A stretch of 64,000 nucleotides of DNA from JAGQLF01 sp964437465. GTDB lineage: Bacteria; Patescibacteriota; Dojkabacteria; J137. The position numbers and the translations under genes were made by a program. Where the stretch lies: NCBI GenBank assembly GCA_964437465.1, contig CAYTGI010000001.1, forward strand, positions 1 through 64,000, in the 5' to 3' direction. The notes under the pieces were generated by a model. It worked only from the letters and a program-made list of their open reading frames with translations. It ran no database searches and was not told where the DNA came from. Within the stretch, counting starts at the first letter, position 1; each line of letters begins with the position of its first letter. Below, in pieces: positions 16,984 through 25,662 of the stretch.

Positions 16984-18132
16984 ATGAAGTTAGTATTTAA
17001 TTCAGGATCTTCAAGCATTAAAGTAGCATTGTTTAAAGATAAAGAAAGAACGTTTGATCTTCATTTTAAAAACTATTCAGGGGAATCGTTTAGTTTAATA
17101 GTAAATAATCAGGAAGAAGTTGAAATTAATGAGAGTGACTACTCAGACTCATTTAACAAGACAATTGAAATATTGATAAATCATGGAGCTTTAGATTCTA
17201 AAGACAATTTAGATTTCATAGCTCATAGAGTAGTACATGGTGGAGAAGAATACGATCAACCAGTTGAGATTACGGAAGAAACTATCCAGACGATCGAATC
17301 TTTTAACGACTTTGCTCCACTTCATAATCCGCTTGCTTTAGAAATAATAAAAAAAATTGCTAAGACTGATCCTAATTTGAAGCAATATGCAGTTTTTGAT
17401 ACTGCATTTCATACAACCATACCAAAAAAAAATTTCTTATATGGATTACCATATGGATATTATGAAAACATAAAAGTAAGAAAGTTTGGCTTTCATGGAA
17501 TTTCTTACGAATATATTGTAAATAATGTTCCTGACTTCCCTTCTAAAGCGATAATTTGTCATCTAGGTTCTGGTTCAAGTGTTTGTGCTGTTAAGGATAA
17601 ACAAAGCTTCGCAACTTCTTTTGGATTTTCACCTGAAGAAAATTTAATTATGGCAACAAGATCGGGAGAGATAGATTACAGTGCAGTAATGTATCTTAAA
17701 AATAAATTAGCTTTGACAGATAAAGATATAACAACACTTATTAACAAGGAAAGTGGATTGCTAGGTCTTTCTGGATATACAAATAACATGGTTCAGTTGA
17801 TTGAGGATTATGATTCTAATGATAGAGCTAAGCTTGCTATAGACATGTATGTAGATAAAGTAGTTGAGTTTATAAGTAGTTTTTACGTAAAGCTTGGTGG
17901 ATGTGATTTATTAGTTTTCACAGGAGGCATTGGAAGTGGTTCGGACTTTGTTAGAAAGAAAATTGGAGAGAAAATAAGAATTATAGGTCTAGGGATAGAT
18001 GATACAAAAAACAATGGCCAAATTAATATCGAAGGAAGTCTCGATATTTCAATAAATGATAATAGAGTACTAGCCGTTAAGACTAATGAAGAGCTTCATA
18101 TTATCAATCAGGTAAGTAATACCATTGATTAA
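16984..18132 (+). CDS. ackA: Acetate kinase
   Basis: 382 residues, slightly short of the usual 400. FNSGSSSIK (5-13) is the first phosphate motif. HRVVHGGEEY carries the substrate histidine and arginine region; VFDTAFHTTIP and GFHGISYEYI are family signatures, and VFTGGIGSGSDFVR is the adenosine motif. It converts acetyl phosphate plus ADP to acetate plus ATP. No phosphotransacetylase is seen in the window, while phosphoketolase at 33 kb makes acetyl phosphate directly, so the pair yields ATP from sugar phosphates. Expected to be cytoplasmic. Confidence 0.95.
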   Translation: MKLVFNSGSSSIKVALFKDKERTFDLHFKNYSGESFSLIVNNQEEVEINESDYSDSFNKTIEILINHGALDSKDNLDFIAHRVVHGGEEYDQPVEITEETIQTIESFNDFAPLHNPLALEIIKKIAKTDPNLKQYAVFDTAFHTTIPKKNFLYGLPYGYYENIKVRKFGFHGISYEYIVNNVPDFPSKAIICHLGSGSSVCAVKDKQSFATSFGFSPEENLIMATRSGEIDYSAVMYLKNKLALTDKDITTLINKESGLLGLSGYTNNMVQLIEDYDSNDRAKLAIDMYVDKVVEFISSFYVKLGGCDLLVFTGGIGSGSDFVRKKIGEKIRIIGLGIDDTKNNGQINIEGSLDISINDNRVLAVKTNEELHIINQVSNTID

Positions 18133-18153
18133 TCTATAATTTAGGCGTATAAT
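18125..18153 (+). promoter_or_regulatory. Promoter of the RND transporter gene
   Basis: TTGATT (18125-18130), 17-bp spacer, TATAAT (18148-18153). The -35 overlaps the ackA stop. The start codon TTG 18184 lies 30 nt downstream of the -10. Confidence 0.6.
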
Positions 18154-18183
18154 ATATAGCTTTTATATAACAATACGCTTGAA

Positions 18184-20877
18184 TTGAAAAAAGATTCAAT
18201 AATAACAAAATTAAGTGTTTTCTCTGTAAGGAATTTTAGGCTAACTATTTTAGCCTTCATTTCTATAATTTTATTAGGTAGTATAGCCTATACTAGTTTA
18301 CTTCCTAGACAAGGATTTCCTGAATTAGAATTTCCTACAGCTTTTATACAAACAATATATCCTGTTCAGGATGCTGAGCGTGTTGACGATGAAATAACTC
18401 TGCCAATAATATCTGAGCTAAATAGTTTTGAGAGTATTGAATCAGCGGATTCTACATCTTCTAGTAACTTCAGTTTTATTATCATCTCTTTTGAGACCGG
18501 TACTAATGTTGAAGAGGAGGTAGACAAGATTAATGAAGCAATATTATTAGCTGGACTTCCGGAGCAAGTTGAGCCTGAAGTTATTGGATTAAAAGCTAAC
18601 GCTATTGATGGGGAGAATGATTTAATTTTAGGAGTTGTAAATGGAAATAATGCGGATTTATTAAAACTGCAAGAAGTCGCTTTGGAAATGACAAACGAGC
18701 TTAAAACGTTAGATACAGTTCAAAACTCAAATCCAATAAATCAGTTTGAAGAAGTGTTTAATCCAATTACTAACCAATCAGAGCTTACAAAGCTTTCCTT
18801 CAATAGATACGGTGAGAAAAAGAACGGTGAGATTTTAACAAAAGAAACAGTATTGATTGGAGTTCAAAAAGAAGATCAATTTACAACTACGGAACTTTCA
18901 GAAGAAGTAAGAAACAAAATGGAATCTATAAATGACTCAGAAGAATTTAATGATTTTGAAATAGTTACAATTTATGATGAAGCTGAAGGTTTAGATGAAC
19001 AGATCTCTTCTTTGGAAAATAATGCACTTTCGGCACTAATAATTGTTGCAATTACTTTGTTTTTATTTGTTAGTTGGAGAGCATCAATTGTTGCTGTAAT
19101 CTTTATTCCTACTGTTATGGCGGCTACATTCCTAACTCTGTTGTTAATTGGAGTTTCTTTGAATGTAATTTCACTTTTTGCACTAATTCTTGTTCTTGGG
19201 TTATTAGTTGATGATGCAATTGTAATTGTTGAAAGTATAGATTATTACAAAAGAAACGGATTTAAAGGTATTAGCGCTATTAAAGAAGCGATTAATGATG
19301 TTGGTAAAGCTGACATAATAGGTACAGTAACTACTTTAATGGCATTCTTCCCAATGCTTTTTATAATCGGATTTTTAGGAGAAATTATTAGAGATGTTCC
19401 AATTACAGTTATAGTAACACTTATTTGGTCACTATTTATAGCTTTAACAATTATTCCTCTATTTTCAAATTTTATAATTCCAAGTAGGGATGAGAATCAA
19501 AAAAGATCAATTATTTACTGGATACTAAACATTTTTAATGAGGTAGTAATTTTCTATGGAAAAATAACTGCATTTATAGTGAGAATCTATACATCAAGAT
19601 GGTATTTAAACATAATAGTTGTTCTTTTTAGCCTTGGTCTTATAGGGGCTGGTGGATACTTTGCATCACAGCTACAGTTTGTTGATTTTCCTGCACAAAA
19701 AGATTCAAATTCAATCATGGTTAACTTCAGTTTTGATAACGATTTAACTATTTATGAGAAGGAGGAAATTGCAATTTTTGTTGAGGATACTATAATTGAG
19801 AATTATGAAGATCTTGTAGAAGAAATAAAGTATCCTCAAGTTGGAAGAGATTTTACAGGTAGTGATGTTGCAATAATGATGGTTGAGTTAGAATCACTAC
19901 TAACTAGGTCTGAGACTTCTGTTGAAATTTCAGAAGACATAACCAAAAAGCTAGGAGAGATTGAAGGTGCAAGTGTAGATGTAGTTTCAAGTTCTAATGG
20001 AGGTCCTCCTTCTCTAGAATATCAATCACAAATTCAGCTTTATGGAAACAATGTAGAAGATTTAGAAAATGCAGCTAATGAAATTGAAGAATTTATATCT
20101 AATATTGAATTTGAAACTGAAGTTGAAGTAGTTGATACAAGAATAAGTAACTTAGATCTAATAGTAAGAAATGACGGTAGAAGATACGTTTTGATAGAAT
20201 CTAAGCTTGAGGGTGAGGTTGATGATGCTCAGGTAAGGCTTATTGCTGATGAAGTAAAGAGTGAATTTGATGGGGATAAGTTAGATAGTTTAGGATTGTC
20301 AGATGATGCTATTGGAGATGATAGAGGATTTGCTAGTGAGATATTTGAATCTGTAATTTCAGCAGGAGTAGCTTTACTAGGTTCATTTGTCCTAATTTAT
20401 CTATTTTTAGTTATAACATTTAACTCATTCTCAAGAGCTTTATTGATTATGCTTTCGATTCCGTTTAGTTTTTTTGGCTTATTTGTAGGATTAAATCTTA
20501 CTAATAACCCAATTAGCTTTTTTGTAATAATCGGAATGATTGCTCTTGTAGGAATTGTAGTAAATAATTCTGTAATGTTACTAGATTTTGCTATTCAAGC
20601 AAGAAGTGAAGGTAAGAATATCTCTGAATCAATTGTTGAAGCGGTTAAGCTTAGATTTAGGCCATTGTTAACTACCTCTGCAACAACAATACTAGGTTCA
20701 ATTCCTCTAGCCTTAACAGATCCTTTCTGGGAATCATTAGCTTTTGCAATCATCTTTGGGCTACTTTCAAGTACAATTCTAGTAATTACTGCTTTCCCTG
20801 CTTACTATGTACTTTTTGAACAGATTAGAAAGTTTATAAAAGGTTATATCTTTAGAATAAAAGAGTATAGAAACTAG
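18184..20877 (+). CDS. RND-superfamily efflux transporter
   Basis: 897 residues with TTG start; the N-terminus KLSVFSVRNFRLTILAFIS leads into TM1 as in AcrB-like proteins, followed by LPRQGFPELEFP. The 12-helix, two-porter-domain layout is kept, and LLVDDAIVIVESIDYY in TM4 holds the Asp-Asp proton-relay pair. It is shorter than AcrB (about 1040), with reduced porter domains. No membrane-fusion or outer-membrane partner gene is adjacent, so it may act alone in a single-membrane cell. An out-of-frame TTG at 18179 runs into a stop. The substrate is unknown; hydrophobic compounds or lipids are plausible. Confidence 0.88.
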   Translation: MKKDSIITKLSVFSVRNFRLTILAFISIILLGSIAYTSLLPRQGFPELEFPTAFIQTIYPVQDAERVDDEITLPIISELNSFESIESADSTSSSNFSFIIISFETGTNVEEEVDKINEAILLAGLPEQVEPEVIGLKANAIDGENDLILGVVNGNNADLLKLQEVALEMTNELKTLDTVQNSNPINQFEEVFNPITNQSELTKLSFNRYGEKKNGEILTKETVLIGVQKEDQFTTTELSEEVRNKMESINDSEEFNDFEIVTIYDEAEGLDEQISSLENNALSALIIVAITLFLFVSWRASIVAVIFIPTVMAATFLTLLLIGVSLNVISLFALILVLGLLVDDAIVIVESIDYYKRNGFKGISAIKEAINDVGKADIIGTVTTLMAFFPMLFIIGFLGEIIRDVPITVIVTLIWSLFIALTIIPLFSNFIIPSRDENQKRSIIYWILNIFNEVVIFYGKITAFIVRIYTSRWYLNIIVVLFSLGLIGAGGYFASQLQFVDFPAQKDSNSIMVNFSFDNDLTIYEKEEIAIFVEDTIIENYEDLVEEIKYPQVGRDFTGSDVAIMMVELESLLTRSETSVEISEDITKKLGEIEGASVDVVSSSNGGPPSLEYQSQIQLYGNNVEDLENAANEIEEFISNIEFETEVEVVDTRISNLDLIVRNDGRRYVLIESKLEGEVDDAQVRLIADEVKSEFDGDKLDSLGLSDDAIGDDRGFASEIFESVISAGVALLGSFVLIYLFLVITFNSFSRALLIMLSIPFSFFGLFVGLNLTNNPISFFVIIGMIALVGIVVNNSVMLLDFAIQARSEGKNISESIVEAVKLRFRPLLTTSATTILGSIPLALTDPFWESLAFAIIFGLLSSTILVITAFPAYYVLFEQIRKFIKGYIFRIKEYRN

Positions 20878-20935
20878 TTTCTTGCTTGAGAATTATCTAT
20901 TTATAAGTTAAAAATAGTTAGTTAAAACCATTTTT

Positions 20936-21289
20936 ATGACTTTCGAAGAATTAGTTTCAGCAGATATTAAAGAATTAGAAAATAAAGTTTTAGAAGAAGA
21001 AGAACTTGAAAAGCTAATGGAGAATTTTGAGTTTTGGGGACTTGATGACGGAAAGTTAGTAACTAATTTTGAGATGAGTAATTTTGAGGAGGCTTTGAGA
21101 CTAGTTAATCTAGTGGGAGATATTGCAGAGAGAGAGGGACATCATCCAGACATAACACTTTATGATTACAAAAATGTTCTAGTTACATTTTTTACTCATG
21201 ATGTTGATGGTATTACTCTTAAAGACCTTGCAATGGCTGCAAAGATAGAGAATGAATTTAATGAGAAAACTGAATCGATAGAAAAATGA
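20936..21289 (+). CDS. 4a-hydroxytetrahydrobiopterin dehydratase (PCD/DCoH) family protein
   Basis: 117 residues. The core FVxxVGxIAEREGHHPDITLYDY...VTFFTHDVDGIT fits the pterin-4a-carbinolamine dehydratase fold, with the HHPD histidines and the later TH as active-site residues. In bacteria without aromatic hydroxylases these proteins may recycle oxidised pterins or act with molybdopterin or folate enzymes. The window has folate genes 4 kb upstream but no phenylalanine hydroxylase. The stop overlaps the next start (ATGA). Confidence 0.85.
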   Translation: MTFEELVSADIKELENKVLEEEELEKLMENFEFWGLDDGKLVTNFEMSNFEEALRLVNLVGDIAEREGHHPDITLYDYKNVLVTFFTHDVDGITLKDLAMAAKIENEFNEKTESIEK

Positions 21290-21798
21290 ATCCAATCACT
21301 TTATTCTTTACAGGTTTAGTTATCTTTTTTTGTATTCTTTTTTTCTTTTACAGAAAAGTAATAATTGCAACTCAAGTATTGATTACAATTTTCTTTTTTT
21401 TGGGGATTTTTGGAATATTAAGTGCAGTATTTATACCTAGCTTGTACTCGAAAGTTGTTGAAAATACATTTCAAGAAAACTTTTTTGGCAGACAGCTTCA
21501 ATATACTGATAATACTCTAACCACAATTGGTGAGATTCCTGATGGTGTTATTGATTCAATAGAAGGAATTTTCGGAAAAAATGATAGAGATGGTAAATTT
21601 CAGTCAAACCTATATTCTTCTTTTGTTTCTTTACTTTCAAGTATATTAAGAGGAATAATCTTATTGTTTTCAGTTTTCTTACTAATATTTTCTACATACT
21701 TTAGATATTCTTTTGCTGGACTTCGAGAATACAATAAACTTCAAAAAAGAGTAGAGAAGTTAGAAAAGGATCTTGGTGACTATCACGATAAGGATTGA
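21286..21798 (+). CDS. Unknown membrane protein with C-terminal coiled coil
   Basis: 170 residues: two hydrophobic helices at the N-terminus (about 5-22 and 27-50), a loop of about 60 residues, a further helix near 115-138, and a charged tail EYNKLQKRVEKLEKDLGDYHD that can form a coiled coil in the cytoplasm. I recognise no family. It overlaps the pterin dehydratase gene by 4 bp, but a functional link is not evident. Confidence 0.55.
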   Translation: MNPITLFFTGLVIFFCILFFFYRKVIIATQVLITIFFFLGIFGILSAVFIPSLYSKVVENTFQENFFGRQLQYTDNTLTTIGEIPDGVIDSIEGIFGKNDRDGKFQSNLYSSFVSLLSSILRGIILLFSVFLLIFSTYFRYSFAGLREYNKLQKRVEKLEKDLGDYHDKD

Positions 21799-21862
21799 TA
21801 CTGTCATTACCTTTTGCCAATAATAGATACAGCCCTTCACTCTAGTCAGTATTGACAATCAC

Positions 21863-21871
21863 TGATATACT
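21863..21871 (+). promoter_or_regulatory. Extended -10 of the DUF3095 gene
   Basis: TG-A-TATACT: TG at 21863-21864, hexamer 21866-21871. The start codon GTG 21906 is 34 nt on. TTGACA lies only 8 bp upstream of the hexamer and cannot serve as its -35. Confidence 0.4.
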
Positions 21872-21905
21872 GAATTTGTTGTAAAAAATCGATGACAAAT
21901 TCAAA

Positions 21906-23087
21906 GTGAAAACAACATACTTTTACAAAGATCTTCCATATATTGAAGATTTTAAAGATATAACTAATGAGCGACTTTTTAAAGATGCTCCAGCCGACTG
22001 GTACGTTGTTGTGTCAGATGTACAAGGTTCGACTATTGCAATTGATGAAGGTAGATATCATGACGTTAATTTTGTAGCAGCTTGTGCTACAACAGCAGTT
22101 CTAAATATTGATAAAAATACTGAATTTCCATTTGTTTTTGGAGGTGATGGATCAGCAATCTTAATACCACCAGAATATACTGAAAAAGCATCTGAAGTAT
22201 TGAAGGATACTCAAAAATTCGCAAAAAATCATTTTCAACTTCATTTACGTGTTGGATTAGTTCCAGTTATAGATATTCTTAGAAGTCGACACAAAATTAA
22301 AATTGTAAAATTAAAAGTTTCGGATAATTACTTCCAAGCTGTATTTCATGGTGGGGGGTTAGACCATGCTGAATATCTAGTGAAAAACAATCCTAAATAT
22401 CAAGTTAAAAAAATCAAGATAAAGTCTAAAGCTGATTTCTCAGGATTAAAATGTATATGGCAAGATATCCCTAGTAAAAAAGAGGAGATTGTGAGCCTTT
22501 TAATAAAAGCTAATCCAGTTTATGAGAATGAAACAAAGATTTATAGCGAAGTTATGAAAGAAATTCAGGATATTTATGGTGAAAAAAATGAAAGATTTCC
22601 TGTTAAAGAAGGATCAATAAGAATTACCTCAAATAATAAAAAAATATATTTAGAATCGTTAATTGAATCTTATCAATATAAGAAAAATTTGAGAGAAACC
22701 TTTATAAGAAACTATATCTCGAGCGTCAAAGATGCTGTTATTTCATTTTTTAAACGAGGTTGGAATTCATTAACTTTCAGTGCATATAAGAATACTTTCA
22801 TTAATGCGATAGATTCTGAAAAATTTGACGACATGTTAAGAATGGTTATAGCTGGGACATCTGCTCAAAGGCATAGGTTAGTTGGTTATCTTGAAGAAAA
22901 GTACCAAAATGGGGAGTTAGCTTACGGAGTTCACTCAACTTCAAGCGTTCATATGACATGTTTAATAATTGAAAGAAAAGGAAAGCAAGTCCACTTCATA
23001 GACGGCTCAAACGGAGGCTATACTCAAGCTGCTAAGGAGCTAAAGAACAGAGTCAAGTGGCAAAAGATTTATATGCAGACTTATTAG
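21906..23087 (+). CDS. DUF3095 family protein
   Basis: 393 residues with GTG start. The opening DAPADWYVVVSDVQGSTIAI and later FPFVFGGDGSAILIPP are the signature blocks of DUF3095. The DxxGST...GGDG pattern recalls class III nucleotidyl cyclases, and the two-domain layout fits a cyclase-like N-terminal half with a different C-terminal half. Whether it makes a cyclic nucleotide is not known. It stands alone between the membrane protein and the sortase. Confidence 0.72.
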   Translation: MKTTYFYKDLPYIEDFKDITNERLFKDAPADWYVVVSDVQGSTIAIDEGRYHDVNFVAACATTAVLNIDKNTEFPFVFGGDGSAILIPPEYTEKASEVLKDTQKFAKNHFQLHLRVGLVPVIDILRSRHKIKIVKLKVSDNYFQAVFHGGGLDHAEYLVKNNPKYQVKKIKIKSKADFSGLKCIWQDIPSKKEEIVSLLIKANPVYENETKIYSEVMKEIQDIYGEKNERFPVKEGSIRITSNNKKIYLESLIESYQYKKNLRETFIRNYISSVKDAVISFFKRGWNSLTFSAYKNTFINAIDSEKFDDMLRMVIAGTSAQRHRLVGYLEEKYQNGELAYGVHSTSSVHMTCLIIERKGKQVHFIDGSNGGYTQAAKELKNRVKWQKIYMQTY

Positions 23088-23159
23088 CTAATATCCTTAT
23101 ATAACAAGCAATTTCAAGCCTCAATAAGTAGGTTCAAACTTTCTATTTTAATATAATAA

Positions 23160-23168
23160 TGATATAAT
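23160..23168 (+). promoter_or_regulatory. Extended -10 of the sortase gene (leaderless type)
   Basis: TG-A-TATAAT with hexamer 23163-23168, 8 nt before the ATG at 23177. A perfect consensus extended -10 placed for a leaderless transcript. Confidence 0.55.
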
Positions 23169-23176
23169 ATGTATAT

Positions 23177-23785
23177 ATGAAAAACACATTTAAGGCATAT
23201 ATATCTCTTATAATTGTTCTTATAATCGGAGCTATATCATACTTGTCTGCAGTTTTATTATACACAACACCAGTAAAAGCTACATCTACTCCAATTACTA
23301 TTCAAAATCCAAGTAGTGGAGCTAATCTAAACGTTCTGCCTTACAAAGATGTTATTGTGCAAACTTGTACAGGAAACTGGCTTTATATTGACTCAATTGG
23401 AAAAAGAATAGAATTATCCTATGAAACAGTTACATCTTGGAAATACGAGAGTGATCCAGCGATTTTGAGCGAGACCTTAAACAATAAGAATACCGTGCTT
23501 TTAGGACATAACTACTGTGAAGGAGGGAATTGTTATAAACCAACAACTGACTTTGGAATGATAATTAATGTAAAACAAGGAGATAAAGCTATGGCATGTG
23601 TTGATGGAAACCTATACAAAGGTGAAATATTAGTATCAAGACAGATTGATGAAACTGCAACATATATCCTTAGTGATTGGTTAAACCAACCTACAATTAC
23701 AGCATTTACCTGTTACGGAGAATGTAAAGATGAAAAATGTGAGACAGTTAGGAGTAGATGGGTAATTGCTTTCAATAAATTCTAA
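23177..23785 (+). CDS. Sortase-family transpeptidase
   Basis: 202 residues: cytoplasmic KNTFK, one membrane helix (about 8-30), then a sortase domain. Catalytic residues are visible as H111 in LLGHNYC, C179 in TAFTCYGE and R194 (or R192) in VRSRWVI. The domain carries an unusual number of cysteines (64, 114, 119, 141, 179, 183, 188), so disulphides may brace the fold. Sortases cut a C-terminal sorting signal and attach surface proteins; no LPXTG-type substrate is obvious in this window. The class cannot be fixed by eye, though it looks closer to the E/F-like small sortases. Confidence 0.85.
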   Translation: MKNTFKAYISLIIVLIIGAISYLSAVLLYTTPVKATSTPITIQNPSSGANLNVLPYKDVIVQTCTGNWLYIDSIGKRIELSYETVTSWKYESDPAILSETLNNKNTVLLGHNYCEGGNCYKPTTDFGMIINVKQGDKAMACVDGNLYKGEILVSRQIDETATYILSDWLNQPTITAFTCYGECKDEKCETVRSRWVIAFNKF

Positions 23786-24150
23786 GCTTCTGGATTAACA
23801 AATTTGAAGACGTGGTTCCAAAAAGCACTAGCCTTTTTAAATCCCATTGCATATGCATCACTGCCTTCATCCTTGTAAGTACTAAGAACAATTGAATTAA
23901 GACTTGATATGATTTCATCATTTTGAAGCTGAGATGACAGCCTGCCTGTAGATAGTGATTGATCACCTTCATAGTTGGTTGCGTGGAAAATAACTCTTTC
24001 TACTACAATTTTTAAATGAGGTACATTAAACTTATCTAAGAGTTCATCAATGGTACTAGCCTCTACATCTCTAAATTCTGTAGGGATTATTGCTTCATAA
24101 ATTGTAGAAGCTTCCTTTTCAAAAACCTTTTTACCATCTGCATTACTCAT
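23782..24150 (-). CDS. Unknown small protein
   Basis: 122 residues starting MSNADGKKVFEKEAS, mixed alpha/beta and soluble. The next gene upstream on the same strand ends 1 bp before its start, so the two are one operon. Its tail abuts the sortase stop (convergent, overlapping by 4 bp). No family recognised. A 66-residue open frame inside it in another frame is a shadow. Confidence 0.5.
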   Translation of the reverse strand: MSNADGKKVFEKEASTIYEAIIPTEFRDVEASTIDELLDKFNVPHLKIVVERVIFHATNYEGDQSLSTGRLSSQLQNDEIISSLNSIVLSTYKDEGSDAYAMGFKKASAFWNHVFKFVNPEA

Positions 24151-24151
24151 T

Positions 24152-25042
24152 TTAATACTTTTCGTAATCTTTAGCTTTAACGAAAGAGTTAAATATAAAG
24201 CTGACTAAAATTCCAATTGTTAAGGCTAATACAGTTAGAAATAAGTCAAACGGTCTATCTACAGTTAGGGAGAATCTAATGAAAATTGTAGAGATAATAA
24301 AAGCAGCATTTCTAAATATCTGTTCATATCTATCCATAAATAAGTAGGAAAGTAATACTAATAAGATATCTGTAAAAATCATTACAGTGAATAGGTCTTG
24401 GAAGAATAGTTGTTGTAAATCAAAAAGATCTGTTGGTATTCCATTTATTAAATCACTTAGCCATCTTATTAAGTAAGTAAAAGCAAATAATATTAAGATT
24501 GCGCTTAAACCTAACGAAATTCCTTTTTTTATTTTCTGAAATTTTTGGAGATTCTTTTTATTTTCTATCTCATCCTCTTCGTTACGATTTTTTATCGTTC
24601 TGTAGAAAACAGTTACAAGAGCAAATAAAATAATTCCAAAGGTTATGTCTAGCATTATATTTGTGAAAACCTCAGAGTTAAAAGCAAAACTAGCGACTTC
24701 ATCTAAGTTTGAGCCATCTTTAAAAACTCTCCATATGACAATTAAGGATATTATTTCATATTGAATTGCTAATGATTTAGACATTGATTTAGGAATAGAA
24801 AGTATTAGTAAAAATACCTCAAAGAATAGAATCACAGAAAAAGGTGTAAAAATAGCTGATATATAGCTACTATTTGCGTTATCTATTATGTCAATTCCGG
24901 TAGTAAACGTATTTCCTATAAAGATTAGAAATAAATGAAGACAAAATGCAAAAATTGCAAAGTAAACAGTAAAGTGTTCAAAGTGTTTTATATTTTTTTC
25001 ACAGAAAATACTATTATATAGTCCAGGTAATTTTTTTATCAT
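24152..25042 (-). CDS. Unknown polytopic membrane protein
   Basis: 296 residues with about seven hydrophobic segments and a charged cytoplasmic loop near residue 150-170 (KNRNEEDEIENKKN). No transport signature or catalytic motif is seen. It is co-directional with the soluble 122-residue protein that follows. It might be a channel-like or regulatory membrane protein; I do not assign a function. Confidence 0.55.
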   Translation of the reverse strand: MIKKLPGLYNSIFCEKNIKHFEHFTVYFAIFAFCLHLFLIFIGNTFTTGIDIIDNANSSYISAIFTPFSVILFFEVFLLILSIPKSMSKSLAIQYEIISLIVIWRVFKDGSNLDEVASFAFNSEVFTNIMLDITFGIILFALVTVFYRTIKNRNEEDEIENKKNLQKFQKIKKGISLGLSAILILFAFTYLIRWLSDLINGIPTDLFDLQQLFFQDLFTVMIFTDILLVLLSYLFMDRYEQIFRNAAFIISTIFIRFSLTVDRPFDLFLTVLALTIGILVSFIFNSFVKAKDYEKY

Positions 25043-25093
25043 TTGATTAATCTATTCATTAAATGTACCATCAGAGTATACCATTAAGAATTT

Positions 25094-25300
25094 ATGATTG
25101 ATTCTATATTCGTTGCCGACTTATTTGAACTGACAGGAGGTATTCTTATCGCATATACAGTTATTGCAGTTCATCATAGAATTCTTCACGACAAAAAGGT
25201 TGATAAAGAAGTCCTAAAAGTAATGAAGAATGAGCAAGTCCTTGCAGGATTTGGTATTTTGCTACTTATCATTGGTTTTATTGTTAGGTACTTTGTTTAA
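25094..25300 (+). CDS. Small two-helix membrane protein
   Basis: 68 residues: two hydrophobic helices (about 8-26 and 50-66) joined by a charged hairpin HHRILHDKKVDKEVLKV. The ATG at 25094 lies 11 nt after a TATACC box. No family recognised; the ends do not overlap real neighbours, so it is likely to be a gene. Confidence 0.5.
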   Translation: MIDSIFVADLFELTGGILIAYTVIAVHHRILHDKKVDKEVLKVMKNEQVLAGFGILLLIIGFIVRYFV

Positions 25301-25302
25301 TT

Positions 25303-25587
25303 TTATGCTTCTGCAACTTCTACCCTAATTTTGTAGAAATACCTATAATTTTCAACTTTAATATGCTCAAGTCCATCAGCTATTTCAACTCCTCTAAAAC
25401 TTACATCAAACACTAAAGGATTAGAATGAAGTTCTCTAATTTTTCTACCATGCTCTGATACAGGTCCAATCTCTTCTCGTGATACATAGCTGGTTCCACT
25501 TTCATCATGCTCAATAGCATTAGCACCATTAACTAGGGTTTCTGACATGTCGCCATTAATAAAAAACAAACCTAAGAATCGTAACAT
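25303..25587 (-). CDS. Unknown small soluble protein
   Basis: 94 residues. It contains GTSYVSREEIGPVSEHGRKI and a strand-rich C-terminus. The first 10 residues are hydrophobic but too short for a membrane helix; a later start at residue 14 (MSETLVNG) is possible. No family recognised. It is tail-to-tail with the small membrane protein, 2 bp apart. Confidence 0.4.
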   Translation of the reverse strand: MLRFLGLFFINGDMSETLVNGANAIEHDESGTSYVSREEIGPVSEHGRKIRELHSNPLVFDVSFRGVEIADGLEHIKVENYRYFYKIRVEVAEA

Positions 25588-25662
25588 TTTTTACAATAAT
25601 TGCAAACTTAATTTGCTAATTTTTATTAGGAAATGTAATCTTATTTTAGTTACCCAATTTAA

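Noticed and set aside
21852..21857. TTGACA as -35 for the DUF3095 gene
   Set aside because: Only 8 bp from TATACT and no other hexamer at 16-18 bp; the extended -10 is the better explanation.
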